From Halichondria panicea (Eukaryota; Porifera; Demospongiae; Suberitida; Halichondriidae): a stretch of 64,000 bases of DNA. A program made the position numbers and the translations under genes. Each line of letters begins with the position of its first letter. Position 1 is the first letter of the stretch. The DNA lies in assembly GCF_963675165.1 (NCBI RefSeq), contig NC_087379.1, positions 7,656,339 through 7,720,338 on the forward strand. Direction: 5' to 3'. This document shows positions 1-11,700 of the stretch, piece by piece. The notes beneath the pieces were generated by a model that was given only the letters and a program-made list of their open reading frames with translations, made no database searches and was not told where the DNA came from.

Positions 1-73
1 CATTGGTCTTTGAGTTCACTGTATCCTCTATAATTGTATACATCAACTAGTCAACATTACTCTATACAGCATA

Positions 74-129
<56 letters not shown>

Positions 130-530
130 CGTGCGTGCGTGCGTGCGTGTGTGTGTGTGTGTGTGCGTCGTGCGTGCGTGCGTGCGTGTGTGCGTGTATG
201 GGTATGTGTGTGTGTGCGTGTGTGCGTGTATGGGTATGTGTGTTTGTACCTCAGTATAATTATAATAATTATAGTTAATATGTGTGCATTGTAATGTACC
301 TATATATAGTGTGTGTATGTGTGTGTTTGTACCTATAGTATATTGTTATGGCCTTAGCTATTGCTCAGATAGTGGTGCAGTTTGTGGTGAGCTGGATTGC
401 TAAGTGTCGCCGCGTCAAACAAGTGGAGGAAAAGGAGCCATTGTTAGCAGTTCGTTACAATAAGTACGAGGAAACTGAACATTCTGATACAGAGATTTTT
501 GTAGATAAAACAAATCGAACAGTGGTATAA
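1..530 (+). CDS. 3' end of an SLC66A1 (PQLC2)-like lysosomal amino-acid transporter, copy 1 (partial)
   Basis: Only the last two coding pieces are in the window. Bases 1-20 end one exon (reading LVFEFT, donor gtatcc) and 369-530 form the terminal exon, which begins IVVQFVVSW and stops at 528-530. Both pieces align residue by residue with the ends of exons 5 and 6 of the complete gene just downstream, so this is the older neighbour of a tandem duplicate. The family are PQ-loop membrane proteins exporting cationic amino acids from lysosomes. The cytoplasmic tail keeps an acidic dileucine signal (EKEPLL), the type of motif that sends human PQLC2 to lysosomes. The intron is largely (TG)n with tg/cg variants. 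The ATG at 348 lies in the intron and is not the gene start. Confidence 0.75.
77..238 (+). repeat. (TG)n microsatellite with degenerate tgcg units
   Basis: Long TG tract interrupted by tgcgtcgtgcgtgcg blocks that occur twice, so part of the tract was duplicated as a block. It lies in the last intron of the partial SLC66A1-like gene, TG on the sense strand. Reading frames through it are low-complexity Cys/Val and not genes. Confidence 0.9.
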
Positions 531-660
531 TATTCATTACTTGTTTTTTGTTTGAGTGGACACATGACACTATCATTATATATACACCATTGGAATAAAT
601 ATGCTAAGTTGACATGTGAGATACACATAGATCTAGCTAGTTTTGGCTAAAGCTATACTT

Positions 661-2663
661 ATGGCGTTCTTCCTGCAAGAGGACTGGACTGACTACTACA
701 ATGAGAGCTGCTCTGAGAACATCACTGGTCCCCTGGGATCTTGGTGGGTGCACCAGGCCTTTGGGCAATGCATAGGCAATGTGAGACAGTGGTTTGCCTT
801 CTGGATTGGTCTCAGCTCAATCCTCTGCTGGATGATGGCCCTCATCCCGTGAGTCTGCTCCCCTTCTGTGTGTGTGTGTGTGTGTGTGTCTGCAAAGAAG
901 CGGCTATAGCAATAATTATATGATTTAGTTTTAGCCTTTGCTAGTTTTGAGCTAGCTAGCTGTGAGGTATTGATAAATATAGGGGGGGTGGGGCTGGCTG
1001 CTGGCTAGATAATTATGTGTGTCAGGATTAATTTATAATGTAGGCAACTGGTGACGAACTGTCGGACTGGGAAGGCAGACCAGGTGCTCTCAGTGTGGTT
1101 CCTCATGCAGTGGGTGATAGGGGACACTACTAACCTACTAGGAGCCATCCTAACAGACCAACTCTTCACGCAAGTAAGCCAATGTTTGAACGACAAGTGC
1201 ACTAGACTTTAATACACATGATTGACCGTTTATTATTCAGCTTGCCACGGCTGTGTACTTTGTACTGATAGACTGTGTCTCTGTGTCACAATACATCTAC
1301 TATATGTGACAGGGCCTAGGAAAACAACCCTTATGGAGCAAACTAATAATGTTCAGTACACTACAAAGTAAAATATTTAGAGCTATTTTAGGATTTTGGT
1401 TTTCTTTCATAAGAAGTAACTTCAATATCTCCTCTAACTAAAAAAAAAATTTTTTTATCTGAAAATTTTTTGTATAGCCGTTACAAGGCAGCCATTGAAT
1501 TTTTTCATGCTGTTCTTATATGCAGATAGAACTTGGAACATTAGTTTCTCAAAACGGTAGGTCAATACTGTCCCCCTTTCACCCGAAAATATTTTGGGGT
1601 AGGAAGGTGCAAAGTGAGTGATATTGTAATCAATTTGAAGCTTAAGCACTGCTTTATTTAATTAAGCAATAAAATACAATTAATTAGTTTGCTCCATAAG
1701 GGTTGTTTTCCTAGGCCCTGTCACATATTATCAAGAACCAAGGACTCAAAGGTGTTGCCTAGTGTATAGTAGCCACGCAATTGTTGTACCATACAATGCA
1801 TGGAATGTGCTCAGGTCTTCGTAGCTGCTACAAGGACAAGCCGACATTACTGGCTGGTCTTCTCCCTGGGGTGGTGTGTGGTCTCCTCCTGGCCTCCCAG
1901 GGTCCCTCACTGTGGACACACTCCTATCAGACTCCACCCAGGACTGGGAGAATACTGCAACAAAGCCGGGAGATTGATTGGGGGGATGTGATTAACTTTG
2001 CTGACCCACGAGATGTTGCTGGTTACGTATTAGGCTGCATCTCTGCTGCATTCTACTTTTTTTCAAGGGTTCCACAAATTGTAAAAAATGTGAGTTACTA
2101 GTCTTGTGCTATAGTCATCATGCACTCTCTTATTATTGTATACAGTTCAGACGATGCTCTGTAGATGGTCTCTCTCCATTGCTGTTCACGCTGGCCATAC
2201 TGGGCAATGTGACATATGGACTGGGTATATTCCTCTACTCTGTGGACCCAGTCTTCCTCCTACAGCGACTGCCCTGGATTGTGGGGAGCGTGGGGACCCT
2301 TGTCTTTGACTTCATTGTATCCTATATAGAATACATGTCTCTCTATTATTATACAGCATTGTCGCAACAACATGCATGCAGTTACAAGGACTTCTCAGAA
2401 TTCTAAAATTGTACTTTTTTCACATAATTTTACGACTGTATCGTGCTGGTGGCTACAAGGTTGTTATTCTCAATTGAGGTTGTGTACAGATTATGGGACA
2501 GTTTGCAGTGAGCTGGCTGGCTAGGTGTCGCCATGACAAGCAAAGGGATGCAGAGAAAGAGCCGCTACTGACTGTCCGCTATCACAGAACATACAAACCA
2601 TTAGCTAGTGAGGAACATGCTGACGAGATGAAAGTAGACACTAAAAATGATGCATTCCCATAG
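661..2663 (+). CDS. SLC66A1: SLC66A1 (PQLC2)-like lysosomal cationic amino-acid transporter, copy 2 (complete)
   Basis: Six exons in my model: 661-848, 1044-1173, 1241-1305, 1825-2089, 2146-2316 and 2490-2663, giving about 330 residues. The family has seven membrane helices and two PQ-loops and exports lysine, arginine and histidine from lysosomes. PQ-loop 1 appears across the first junction as PQLVTNCR and PQ-loop 2 as RVPQIVKN. N-glycosylation sequons (NES, NIT) precede the first helix. The C-terminal tail carries the dileucine motif EKEPLL. The start at 661 is the first ATG in frame with the family's N-terminus. A 419-bp inverted-repeat element sits in intron 3 and apparently supplies its donor GT. 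A tandem copy lies upstream and nucleolin converges 265 bp downstream. The exon 3/4 junction is the least certain part. Confidence 0.85.
1306..1724. mobile_element. MITE-like element with 40-bp terminal inverted repeats
   Basis: Bases 1306-1345 are the exact reverse complement of 1685-1724 (outer end gtgacagggcctagg). The element is flanked by atat on both sides (1302-1305 and 1725-1728), a probable 4-bp target duplication. The interior is AT-rich with no coding potential, as in a non-autonomous DNA transposon. It sits in intron 3 of the SLC66A1-like gene, and its first two bases act as that intron's splice donor in my model. Confidence 0.85.
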
Positions 2664-2928
2664 CAACACTTGTCCTGTTTGGGTCGTAACAATAATAAAA
2701 ATTTTTTATAGTTTATACAGGTTGCATTGCCAGATTATAATTATAAAACACTGACGTCATAAAAATTATTTCTTAGTTAAACTGATCATGCATTGCTGCA
2801 ATAATTATGTAATGATGTTTGCCAATTTTGAGTCATAATGATTATTTATACAACAATAATATTAAACATTCTTGTGCAACAATAAATACAGCGTGCTCGA
2901 GTACAATTACAAAAATATCATTGTCCAG
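2664..2928. other. Convergent intergenic spacer (SLC66A1-like / nucleolin 3' ends)
   Basis: AT-rich spacer between two stop codons. It holds an aataataaaa stretch around 2691 that could be the poly(A) signal of the plus-strand gene, and aataataaatac-like runs near 2860-2890. No other feature seen. Confidence 0.5.
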
Positions 2929-5274
2929 TTAATAATCTCCAAACGAGACCTTTGTACCCTGGTACTGCTGTATTGCCCCCGACCTTGAGGGGGGAGCACC
3001 TCGACCACGCCCACCACCTCGTCCTGTAGAGAGATCACATGACAATAAATACACGTGTAATCAAACAGAATGATTAACATTACTGTCTACAATACTCAAG
3101 ATGATATTAAACTTCTCACCTCTTCCGCCACCACGTCCTCTGCCACGCCCACCACTATAACCACCACCACCGTATCCTCCACCGCCACCACCGTATCCTC
3201 CACCGCCACCACGTCCCCCGCCTCGTCCACCACTGTCCCTCGGTTTGTCCTCAGCGAACCTGAGTCCGATGTTGAAGCCATCAATCTCCTGGCCATCTAA
3301 GTCAAGAGCTTTCTTAGCCGTGGGCAGGTCATCAAAAGTGATGAAGCCAAAACTGAAATAGTGAGAGACACACAGTCAGTGAAAAGAAACGTTGAATTAA
3401 CATCGATAGGAAGTATTTAGCGGGGACAAGGCCATAATTACCTTAAGTAACAAATTATAATGATAGGCTATAATTAAAACAAATTACCCTCTCTTCTCTC
3501 CAGTTTCCCTGTCCTTGGGCAGGTAGATGTCGTTTGCCTCAGGGAAGTACTCTTGTAGTGTGCTGACTTCAGTCTCCTTCCACAGGTTCCGTACAAACAG
3601 CTTGTTAGTAGGTCCAGGGCTTGGGCCTGCTCCGCGTCCTGTGTGCACCAAGCCACTATCACAGGCCGCAACACATGACATCACAAGCACATACCTCCAC
3701 GCCCACCTCTGGGTGTTCCCCGGCCTCGTTCACTGCCACCTGGTGTTCGAGGAGTTGCAATGTCCAGCCTCAGCTCACGACCTCCTAGATCTCCACCATT
3801 GAGGCTTTCCATTGCCTTTTTGGCTTCTTGCCCAGACGAGAACTCTGCGTATCCATATCTATAGGAAGGAGGGGACATTAACAACAGGTTCTGTGCTATA
3901 ATCATACAAAAAATATAGGGAAAAAGTTTTTCATACCCTTTAGACCGTCCTCCTGAAGTGATAATTCGTACAGAGTCAGGAGTGTAGCCACCATTGCTAA
4001 AGTATTCAGTGAGATCCTCCTCTCCGATGTCAAACGATAGATTTCCAACAAACAGCGTGGAGACTGCAAGAACAATAAATAATTATACTCAATACGATGT
4101 CACCTCAATCAGTCACAGAACTCACCCTCTCCAACACCATTCTCAGCCTCTTCCTGTCGTGGTTTCTTGGCGGGTGTGGTTGCAACAACGGCCTTCTTTC
4201 TCTTCCCCAGCAGACCAACTTCTTCCTCCTCCGAAGACTCGGCAGAACTGCTATCATCATCTGAACAGAAAATGAAACAACATTAAACCTAACATACATT
4301 ATAGCTTGCATTACTGTCACCTGATGATTCTTCTGTTTTGCTTTTCTTTGCGGGCTTCTCAACTTCCATCTATTAAAAGGAGCACTCATAAATATTACTA
4401 CACACTTGACCTCTCACCTCTTCATCGTCAGAGTCGTCATCACTAGAGTCATCATCGGAATCTGCTGGCTTCTTTCCATTCGTCTTTTTGACCTCCTTCT
4501 TTTTGCTACTCGCCTCCTCTTCACTATCAGACTCACTCGAGCTATCTTGTTTCTTGGCGGGTGTTGCCTTTGCCTTGGCAGCTGCTGGTTTTTTGGAGGT
4601 TGTTTCATCTTCACTCTCATCCTCGCTCTCATCAGAGTCATCACTGCTCTCATCTACAGGGGCTGATTTCTTGCCGGGGGTAGTCTTGGCTGCTCCCTTT
4701 ACTGGTTTTTCGTCTTCAGACTCTGAAGAGCTGTCGCTTGGTGGTGGTGGTTTTGCTTTAGCTGGAGTACCTTTCTTTGACTTGACAGGTTTTGTTACAA
4801 CCACCTCTTCATCATCGCTAGACTCAGAACTGGACGGCTGCTTTTTCTTATTATTTGCTTTCTTGGTTTTTGCTGGTGGTTGCTCATCTTCGCTTTCACT
4901 TTCACTTTCACTGGATGCAACTTCAGCTTTTTTCAGCATTGCCTTAGATTTTGATACTTTAGTTTCCTCTTCGCTGTCACTATCAGAGGAACTCTCTTCT
5001 TTGGTAACCTTTTTGGATGGCTTAGATAGTTTTTTGGTTGCCTTTGATTTTTTTGTCTTTGCCGGTGTTGTAACTTCTGCTGGAGGGGGCACCTCAGCAT
5101 ACTTCTGCTTCTTGGATTTCATTTTCTTGTCGAGAACAGCAACATCAGTCTGCAAAGACAGTGGAAGTTAAAATTAATTTTTTTAATAATGGAGACACAG
5201 ATCTAGCCAAGAGAATTCATCTGGGTACTAAACTATTAAAGTACCTTCTTCTTGTCCTTAGTTTTGGTACCCAT
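2929..5274 (-). CDS. NCL: Nucleolin
   Basis: Nine exons on the minus strand: 5245-5274, 4418-5149, 4321-4369, 4126-4260, 3937-4063, 3695-3858, 3488-3638, 3120-3352 and 2929-3023, all phase-consistent, about 571 residues. Nucleolin is the abundant nucleolar RNA-binding chaperone of rDNA transcription and pre-rRNA processing. Order of domains: lysine-rich N-terminus with alternating Ser/Asp/Glu tracts and basic TPAKK/TTPGKK-type repeats (residues about 20-300), RRM1 (RNP2 LFVGNL, RNP1 KGYGYAEF), RRM2 (RNP2 LFVRNL, RNP1 KRGFGFITF) and a Gly/Arg-rich RGG tail ending near QQYQGTKVSFGDY. There are two RRMs, against four in vertebrate nucleolin, as in yeast Nsr1. RNP1 of each RRM is split by an intron at the same place. 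The long plus-strand reading frame over 4488-5171 is an antisense shadow of the acidic repeats. Confidence 0.93.
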
Positions 5275-5871
5275 GGTCAGTCAATGTCCTCAGATACAGG
5301 TGCACACAAGAGAGAGGTTTTTGTCCTCTTGCTATAATAAAGCCACGTGGTTTAGTACTACACGTGGAGAAGCATCTTGAGCATGCGCAAAGAGCTCTAA
5401 CACTGTCCCTGGTGGGCATGCGCAGTTGCGGTGTAGAATTTAACTGATTAGCATCTGTTGCCACTGTTATCACACTGCAAAAATGTTGTGAGAAAATGGG
5501 GGAAGTACATGTAAGGTTTCTCTTAAACACCAAAAAGGACGTGAAAACAAGACGGGTTGGTGTAGTTGGGCAGGTTCCAACCAACGCGCGCTCATGGTTG
5601 GGTATCACTAGTACTGTAAACAATTTTGGCGATTTTACTCTCATTAGAAACAGCAGAAATTAATCAAAAATTCGGAAAAATACGGGAGGAATTGGAGGAA
5701 CAAAGAAAGAAAGAAGGGGGTACAGTACCCAACCCTAACTATTAGCACCATACACAAATGCAGCAAGGATAAATATTGGTCCAGTTGGAGGGCTATAAAA
5801 TAATTGTTCGATTTAATGTTCTCCATGTAATGTTCTCCAGAGCTCTCCCACACAATCAGGTAGTGGATTGA
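5275..5871. promoter_or_regulatory. Nucleolin upstream region / spacer to PIGP 3' end
   Basis: About 600 bp between the nucleolin start (-) and the PIGP stop (-). Nearest nucleolin it has two gcatgcgca blocks (near 5380 and 5417) resembling NRF-1-type half sites, and cacgtgg/cacgtgga E-box-like words near 5343-5365, so it is the likely nucleolin promoter and 5' UTR. The PIGP-proximal half is AT-rich and shows no gene; the reading frames there have no recognisable content. Confidence 0.4.
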
Positions 5872-6587
5872 TCAGTGCTTCTTTGCAAACATGAGCTTGT
5901 TGACCTCAGTGATGGGTATGTCATAGAGAGGTGGTACAGACGTACCAATACTGGCCGGTTGGGGTGGTAGGGAGTAGGAATCTGTGTAGTGGGGGGAGGG
6001 AGGGTATCATAGGTGATTTATAGGGTATACAAATGGTATATTATATCAGCTATATTATTACATTTGTCACTGCACACATGATGGTTTGACCCCATCAAAC
6101 TGACCAGTAATGTTCCTGAGATCATCTGGTGCTGGTACCATGAGAAGGTTGGCTCCAATGTAGAGAAAGAAGATCATTGTGAAGCACACACAGCCAAACA
6201 CAGGCACTGCAACAGCCCAGTACCTGCATAATAACAATTCGATAAATGTAATGATTCACGAGTAGTTACTTCTGAGGGTAGTAGCTGAATCCAATGAAGG
6301 TCAGCCAATCGTTGGGGAGGAACGCCCAGAGCAGAAACACACCTACACAAATTAATTGCTGATTTATAATTATTGTAACATTATCAAACAGCTAGTTTCG
6401 ATAATTGGACGTTCCTAACACAAGTATGGCCTCTGATCCTACAGATAGCTGATCTAAGCACACATAATTAGTGTAACAGGTTTGTGCACACACCTAGCAG
6501 TAGGTAGGATCCTAGGTACAGCACAAACCCATAAGTGGCTCTCTCTGAGCTTGTGTTGGGGGAAGCTCTTCTCTCATCAGAGACCAT
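5872..6587 (-). CDS. PIGP: Phosphatidylinositol N-acetylglucosaminyltransferase subunit P (PIG-P)
   Basis: Four minus-strand exons: 6494-6587, 6270-6342, 6105-6223 and 5872-5981, about 131 residues. PIG-P is a small ER-membrane subunit of the GPI-GlcNAc transferase, which adds GlcNAc to phosphatidylinositol as the first step of GPI-anchor synthesis. Recognition rests on the conserved first helix (ATYGFVLYLGSYLLLG), the LLWAFLPNDWL loop, the YYPQKYWAVAVPV stretch entering the second helix, and the C-terminal DIPITEVNKLMF block, which matches DISISEVNQMFF of the human protein. Length is close to the human subunit. It lies 260 bp upstream of the cytidine deaminase stop on the same strand, separated by a (CA)n tract. 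The 3'-most exon is proline-rich and less conserved. Confidence 0.93.
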
Positions 6588-6719
6588 GGCTGATTACAGC
6601 TTATGTGTTTACGATCTTTACCAAAACAATAAAAGGCTGGTCAGAGACGACATCATTACCATAATTATCATTTTTGTCAATCATTAATTTTGATTTTTAG
6701 CCGCCCTCATAAAAATAAT

Positions 6720-6721
<2 letters not shown>

Positions 6722-6770
<49 letters not shown>
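6722..6770. repeat. (CA)n microsatellite
   Basis: Uninterrupted CA tract of about 48 bp in the spacer between the cytidine deaminase 3' end and the PIGP 5' end. It is one of the few dinucleotide tracts here outside an intron. Confidence 0.9.
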
Positions 6771-6772
<2 letters not shown>

Positions 6773-6847
6773 GGGGATGTCTAAGACATGACTGATAAAA
6801 AAACTAAAAAAACTAAGCTGAACTAGCAGCACAAATATTTGTCTCTA

Positions 6848-7489
<642 letters not shown>

Positions 7490-7654
7490 CTTCAATCAAC
7501 ACAAACCAAAGAATACAATGCCTTGACCACGTCATTGTGCTGACCAAACACTTTTGTAGACTACGAGCCCCTCCCCCTGTTACCATGACAACTAGCTAAA
7601 TACCTTACCTGGCCTTTGCCATTGAGTTAGAACCTATGCATGCTGTGATCCACC
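7490..7654. promoter_or_regulatory. Divergent promoter of CDA (-) and ARMC3 (+) with an RFX X-box-like site
   Basis: The 165 bp between the two start codons must hold both promoters. At 7579-7592 is GTTACCATGACAAC, a near-perfect match to the palindromic X-box bound by RFX factors at ciliary genes, 63-76 bp upstream of the ARMC3 ATG. A CRE-like acgtca lies near 7530. Confidence 0.6.
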
Positions 7655-8666
7655 ATGCCTAAAAGCAAGACACCAAAGAAAAAGGATGCTGACAAAGCCC
7701 CTCCCGTGGATGAGGTACTGTATGCATTATCATTGGGTGACACAGTATATTAAGACAACACCCTCCTGCAGAAGTTCCAGACAGTGGAGGTGTCGACTAG
7801 CAATCCTCGCACAGTGCTGCTGATGCTGGACTCTCCTGAGCCTGTGGTGGTGTGCAAGGCTTGTGAGGTCATGCACAAGTTCATCGAGAAATGTAAGCTC
7901 TCTGGCTATGTATAATTACTCTCTGTAATGTATATATCCGTATAGCTGATGCCAACTGCACTGAGCTAAACAACCTTGGTGCTGTGTGTCCACTGGTGAA
8001 TCTTCTCTCCTCACCCGATAAAGCTGTACGCTCTTTCAGTGTCATCTGTCTTGCATCCATGGCCAGAAATGGTAAGAGACTGTGTCCATGTGTCTACTGT
8101 ATGATCACACTCTGTCTGTGTTTGTATTAATGGTTGTAGCTGAGGTGAGGCTGATACTGCTCAAGAAGTGTGACTGTATTCCACCATTACTGGCCCTGTG
8201 CACGCCTGATGGTGAGGGGTTGATTGTTGTAGCCCCTCTCATTAACACAGCTGATTACCCCATTATACAGAGGAGCTGATGACACAAGAGAGAGCATCAT
8301 TCACAATCACCCACTTGGCAGGTACATGTGTGTACACAGTAACCCCCTCCCCCCTGTATTTTGTATTATATATCCGTGTATTTATACTGAAGCCCTCCCT
8401 GTATTTTGTACCATTTTTTCTTCCCCAGGACCATACTCTATCGTTTTACAGTACTATTTTATTACCCACTTCATTAGGTGACTACACTTTCAAGGTGAAG
8501 CTACTGCAAAACTCTGCACAAGACCAGCTCGTGAAGTTGGCTCTATCCACAGACCCTGATGTTAAGGTAAGGAGCAACTATACACCACATTGCTATCACC
8601 CCCCCCCCCACATACACACACACACACACACACACACGCACTCGCACACGCACACGCACACGCACA

Positions 8667-8735
<69 letters not shown>

Positions 8736-11700
8736 CGTAACTGTATCAAGTCTTTGAGTTTAATGGCTGAATATTACGAATCCCGTCCTGCACTACTGGA
8801 GGCTGGAGCTCTTCCTCTCGTTCTTGACTGCCTCTCTTCCGAGTATGCCATCATTCAAGAGCTGTGCCTCAACGCTCTGCATTCTTGCGCCTACCACAGT
8901 AAGTCTGTCCACATGTGTAGCTAAGGGACTTATTTCCAGTTGTATTTTATTTTTTGTGTGAACACAGGTGGTTGTAGGAAAGCCATCATTGATAGCGATG
9001 GTCTCACAAAGATTGTGTCATTTTTGGGTCAGAAGGATTGGTCTGATCTGCACACGCTGGCTGTGTGTGTACTGGGGCTGATAATGGAGGATGCAGACAG
9101 TATGGCTGCCCTACAAGGATCAGGCCTACTAATGCAGCTACTCACACACATCAGAGAGAGCACTGTTATAGAAGTCAAGAAACAATCTGTAAGCTCATTT
9201 GGCGCAAAATTATCTTATTAAATTGTTGATTTTCACAGACTAAAACTCTTGCTAAAGCAGCTACCAATGGTAAGTGAATAGTCTATTGCCGTAATTTATT
9301 AACTATGACTATAATTTTATATAATTATAGCTATCAATAGAAGCATTCTCCATGAGCAGAAAGTGGAGAAAACGTTCCTAGATCTGCTCTCCAGTGAGGT
9401 ATGTATATCACCTATGTACAATGTGAAGGTTACTAACAATTATCCTACTCCCACAGGATCCTTGTGTTATAGTTGGTGCATGTGAGGGCTTGACAGAGAT
9501 GGCTGCTCTATCATCTAGCAGGCAGGTGATGGGTACAGAAGGCTGTGTGACAAGTCTGGCCCAGTGCTTGGGCCGGGAGGAGGATGAGGTCAGAGCAGCA
9601 GCAACTAGGACACTAGCCACTCTTGTCTGTGACGCTCCAGCCAACTGCAAGTAAGCCAGGTTCTAACACCAGAACGTTCAAACTAAATAGATAGTTTGTA
9701 TTGATATACCATTGATCAGTGGCTGCTTTCGGGCCCAAACGCTCTGTTTCTCGGCGTGTGTTTTTCTTTGGACATAATTTTAACTATTGTGTGCTTGCCC
9801 CTTACTTGTAGGATGTTGGAAGATGCTGGAGGAGTGGAATTGCTTGTAGGACTTCTTCAAGACACGGTTGCCTCTTGTAGACAGTATGCTGCCGAGTGTG
9901 TGGCTACAATGGCCCCAGATGGTGAGATATACATTCTGAAGTTACGTTACTTTCAGAGACCATAACTTGTGTTAAAGATGCATGCTTATAGCTCCTTGAG
10001 AGTGCTTAATGGTAGTGTGCTTAGATCATTAACCAAATCGTAAAAAAAAATGTGGGTCTGAAGTTTGATGATACTATTGAAAGGTCTCTTTCTATGCTTT
10101 CCGAAAATCATAAAATCGTTGATATTGAATCCACGAAATTCAAGTTATGGCAGCTAAAAGAATCCCCGAACCATTGTTATGAGGGGGGGTGTAGTTGAAC
10201 ATCTTTCAACAGCCATAACTTCAGTACAGTTGATCCAATGTCAAAAATTTTATGATTTTCTGAAAGCTTAGAAGGAGACCTTTCAAATGATGTGTTTAAA
10301 TTCAAAATTTCGTCGGGACCCTAATTTGGCATTTTTCGGCCTTGGACCATGGGCTATTTTATTCATGGTCTGGCTAAATTAGCAAATACTTTTTTCTCTC
10401 AAATATGAAGTTTGATGATACCATTGGAAAAGTCTCTTTCTAAGCTTTCCGAGAATCATAAAATCATTGATAGTGGATCCACGGAATCTAAGTTATAGCA
10501 GCTGAAAGAGTGTCCAAACTATTGTATTTCACAACTTTAGTACCGTTGATCCAATGTGTATGATTTTCTGAAAGCATAGAAAGAGACAAAATGAGTCACA
10601 ATTATAATACTGCATATCTCTCTACAGAGGCCTTTCGTTTTGAGCTAGCTAACTCTGGGGCAGTCCAAGCTCTGGTTGATTGTCTCTCCTTTGCTGACAC
10701 CAGAGTGCAGTCCAGCGCTATGCAGGCACTGGGCATGCTCAGTTGTGACTGCATTGCTAGGCAACTGTTATTGGAATGCAACGGGGTACCCCCTCTCTTG
10801 ACGTGTCTACAGTCACCATCAGGAGAGCTGGTGCAGAGGACAGCCTGGACCATTGCCATAGCAGCTCAGAGCAGTCAAGTAGCTACTGCAATAGGACAAC
10901 TGGGGTATGTGTAAAGTATTGAGGTTGACCTTTATAATGTTGTTATACTTCACTGAAATCATATACCATTGGTCCTTGTTAAAAAGCGCTTCTATCTACA
11001 TGTATATGCTGTAAGCTTCAACTAGCTAAAAGTTATGGGGGGTGATCAGTGCCAAAACCTCCAGTTCTTTTTATTTAGTACTAAAATTATTTGCATGGTA
11101 AAGTTCTACATACAAATGATACTCTCATTTGCATGGTGAAGTTCTACATACAAATGACACGCTCTCTCTTATTTGCATGGTGATTTTCTACATACAAATG
11201 ATACTTTTATTTGCATGGTGATTTTCTGCATACAAATGATACTCTTATTTGCATGGTGAAGCTCTACATACAAATGGTACTCTTATTTGCATGGTGATTT
11301 TCTACATACAAATGATACTCTTATTTGCATGGTGATTTTCTACATACAAATGGTACTCTTATTTGCATGGTGAAGTTCTACATACAAATGGTACTCTTAT
11401 TTGCATGGTGATTTTCTACATACAAATGATACTCTTATTTGCATGGTGATTTTCTACATACAAATGGTACTCTTATTTGCATGGTGAAGTTCTACATATA
11501 AATGGTACTCTTATTTGCATGGTGATTTTCTGCATACAAATGATACTCTTATTTGCATGGTGAAGCTCTACATACAAATGGTACTCTTATTTGCATGGTG
11601 ATTTTCTACATACAAATGATACTCTTATTTGCATGGTGATTTTCTACATACAAATGGTACTCTTATTTGCATGGTGAAGTTCTACATATAAATGGTACTC

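Noticed and set aside
2104-2406. ATG at 2104 as the start of a separate small membrane protein
   Set aside because: It is intron sequence plus exon 5 of the SLC66A1-like gene in frame.
4488-5171. A 227-residue plus-strand open frame, one of the longest in the window
   Set aside because: It is the antisense of the nucleolin acidic/lysine repeats; its Ser/Leu/Phe-rich composition is the expected shadow.
5258-5644. A 128-residue minus-strand frame upstream of nucleolin
   Set aside because: It overlaps the nucleolin start region out of frame and has no recognisable domain.
8279-8740. A 153-residue frame ending in His/Thr repeats
   Set aside because: It runs across ARMC3 exons 5 and 6 and the (CA)n intron; only the exon parts are real.
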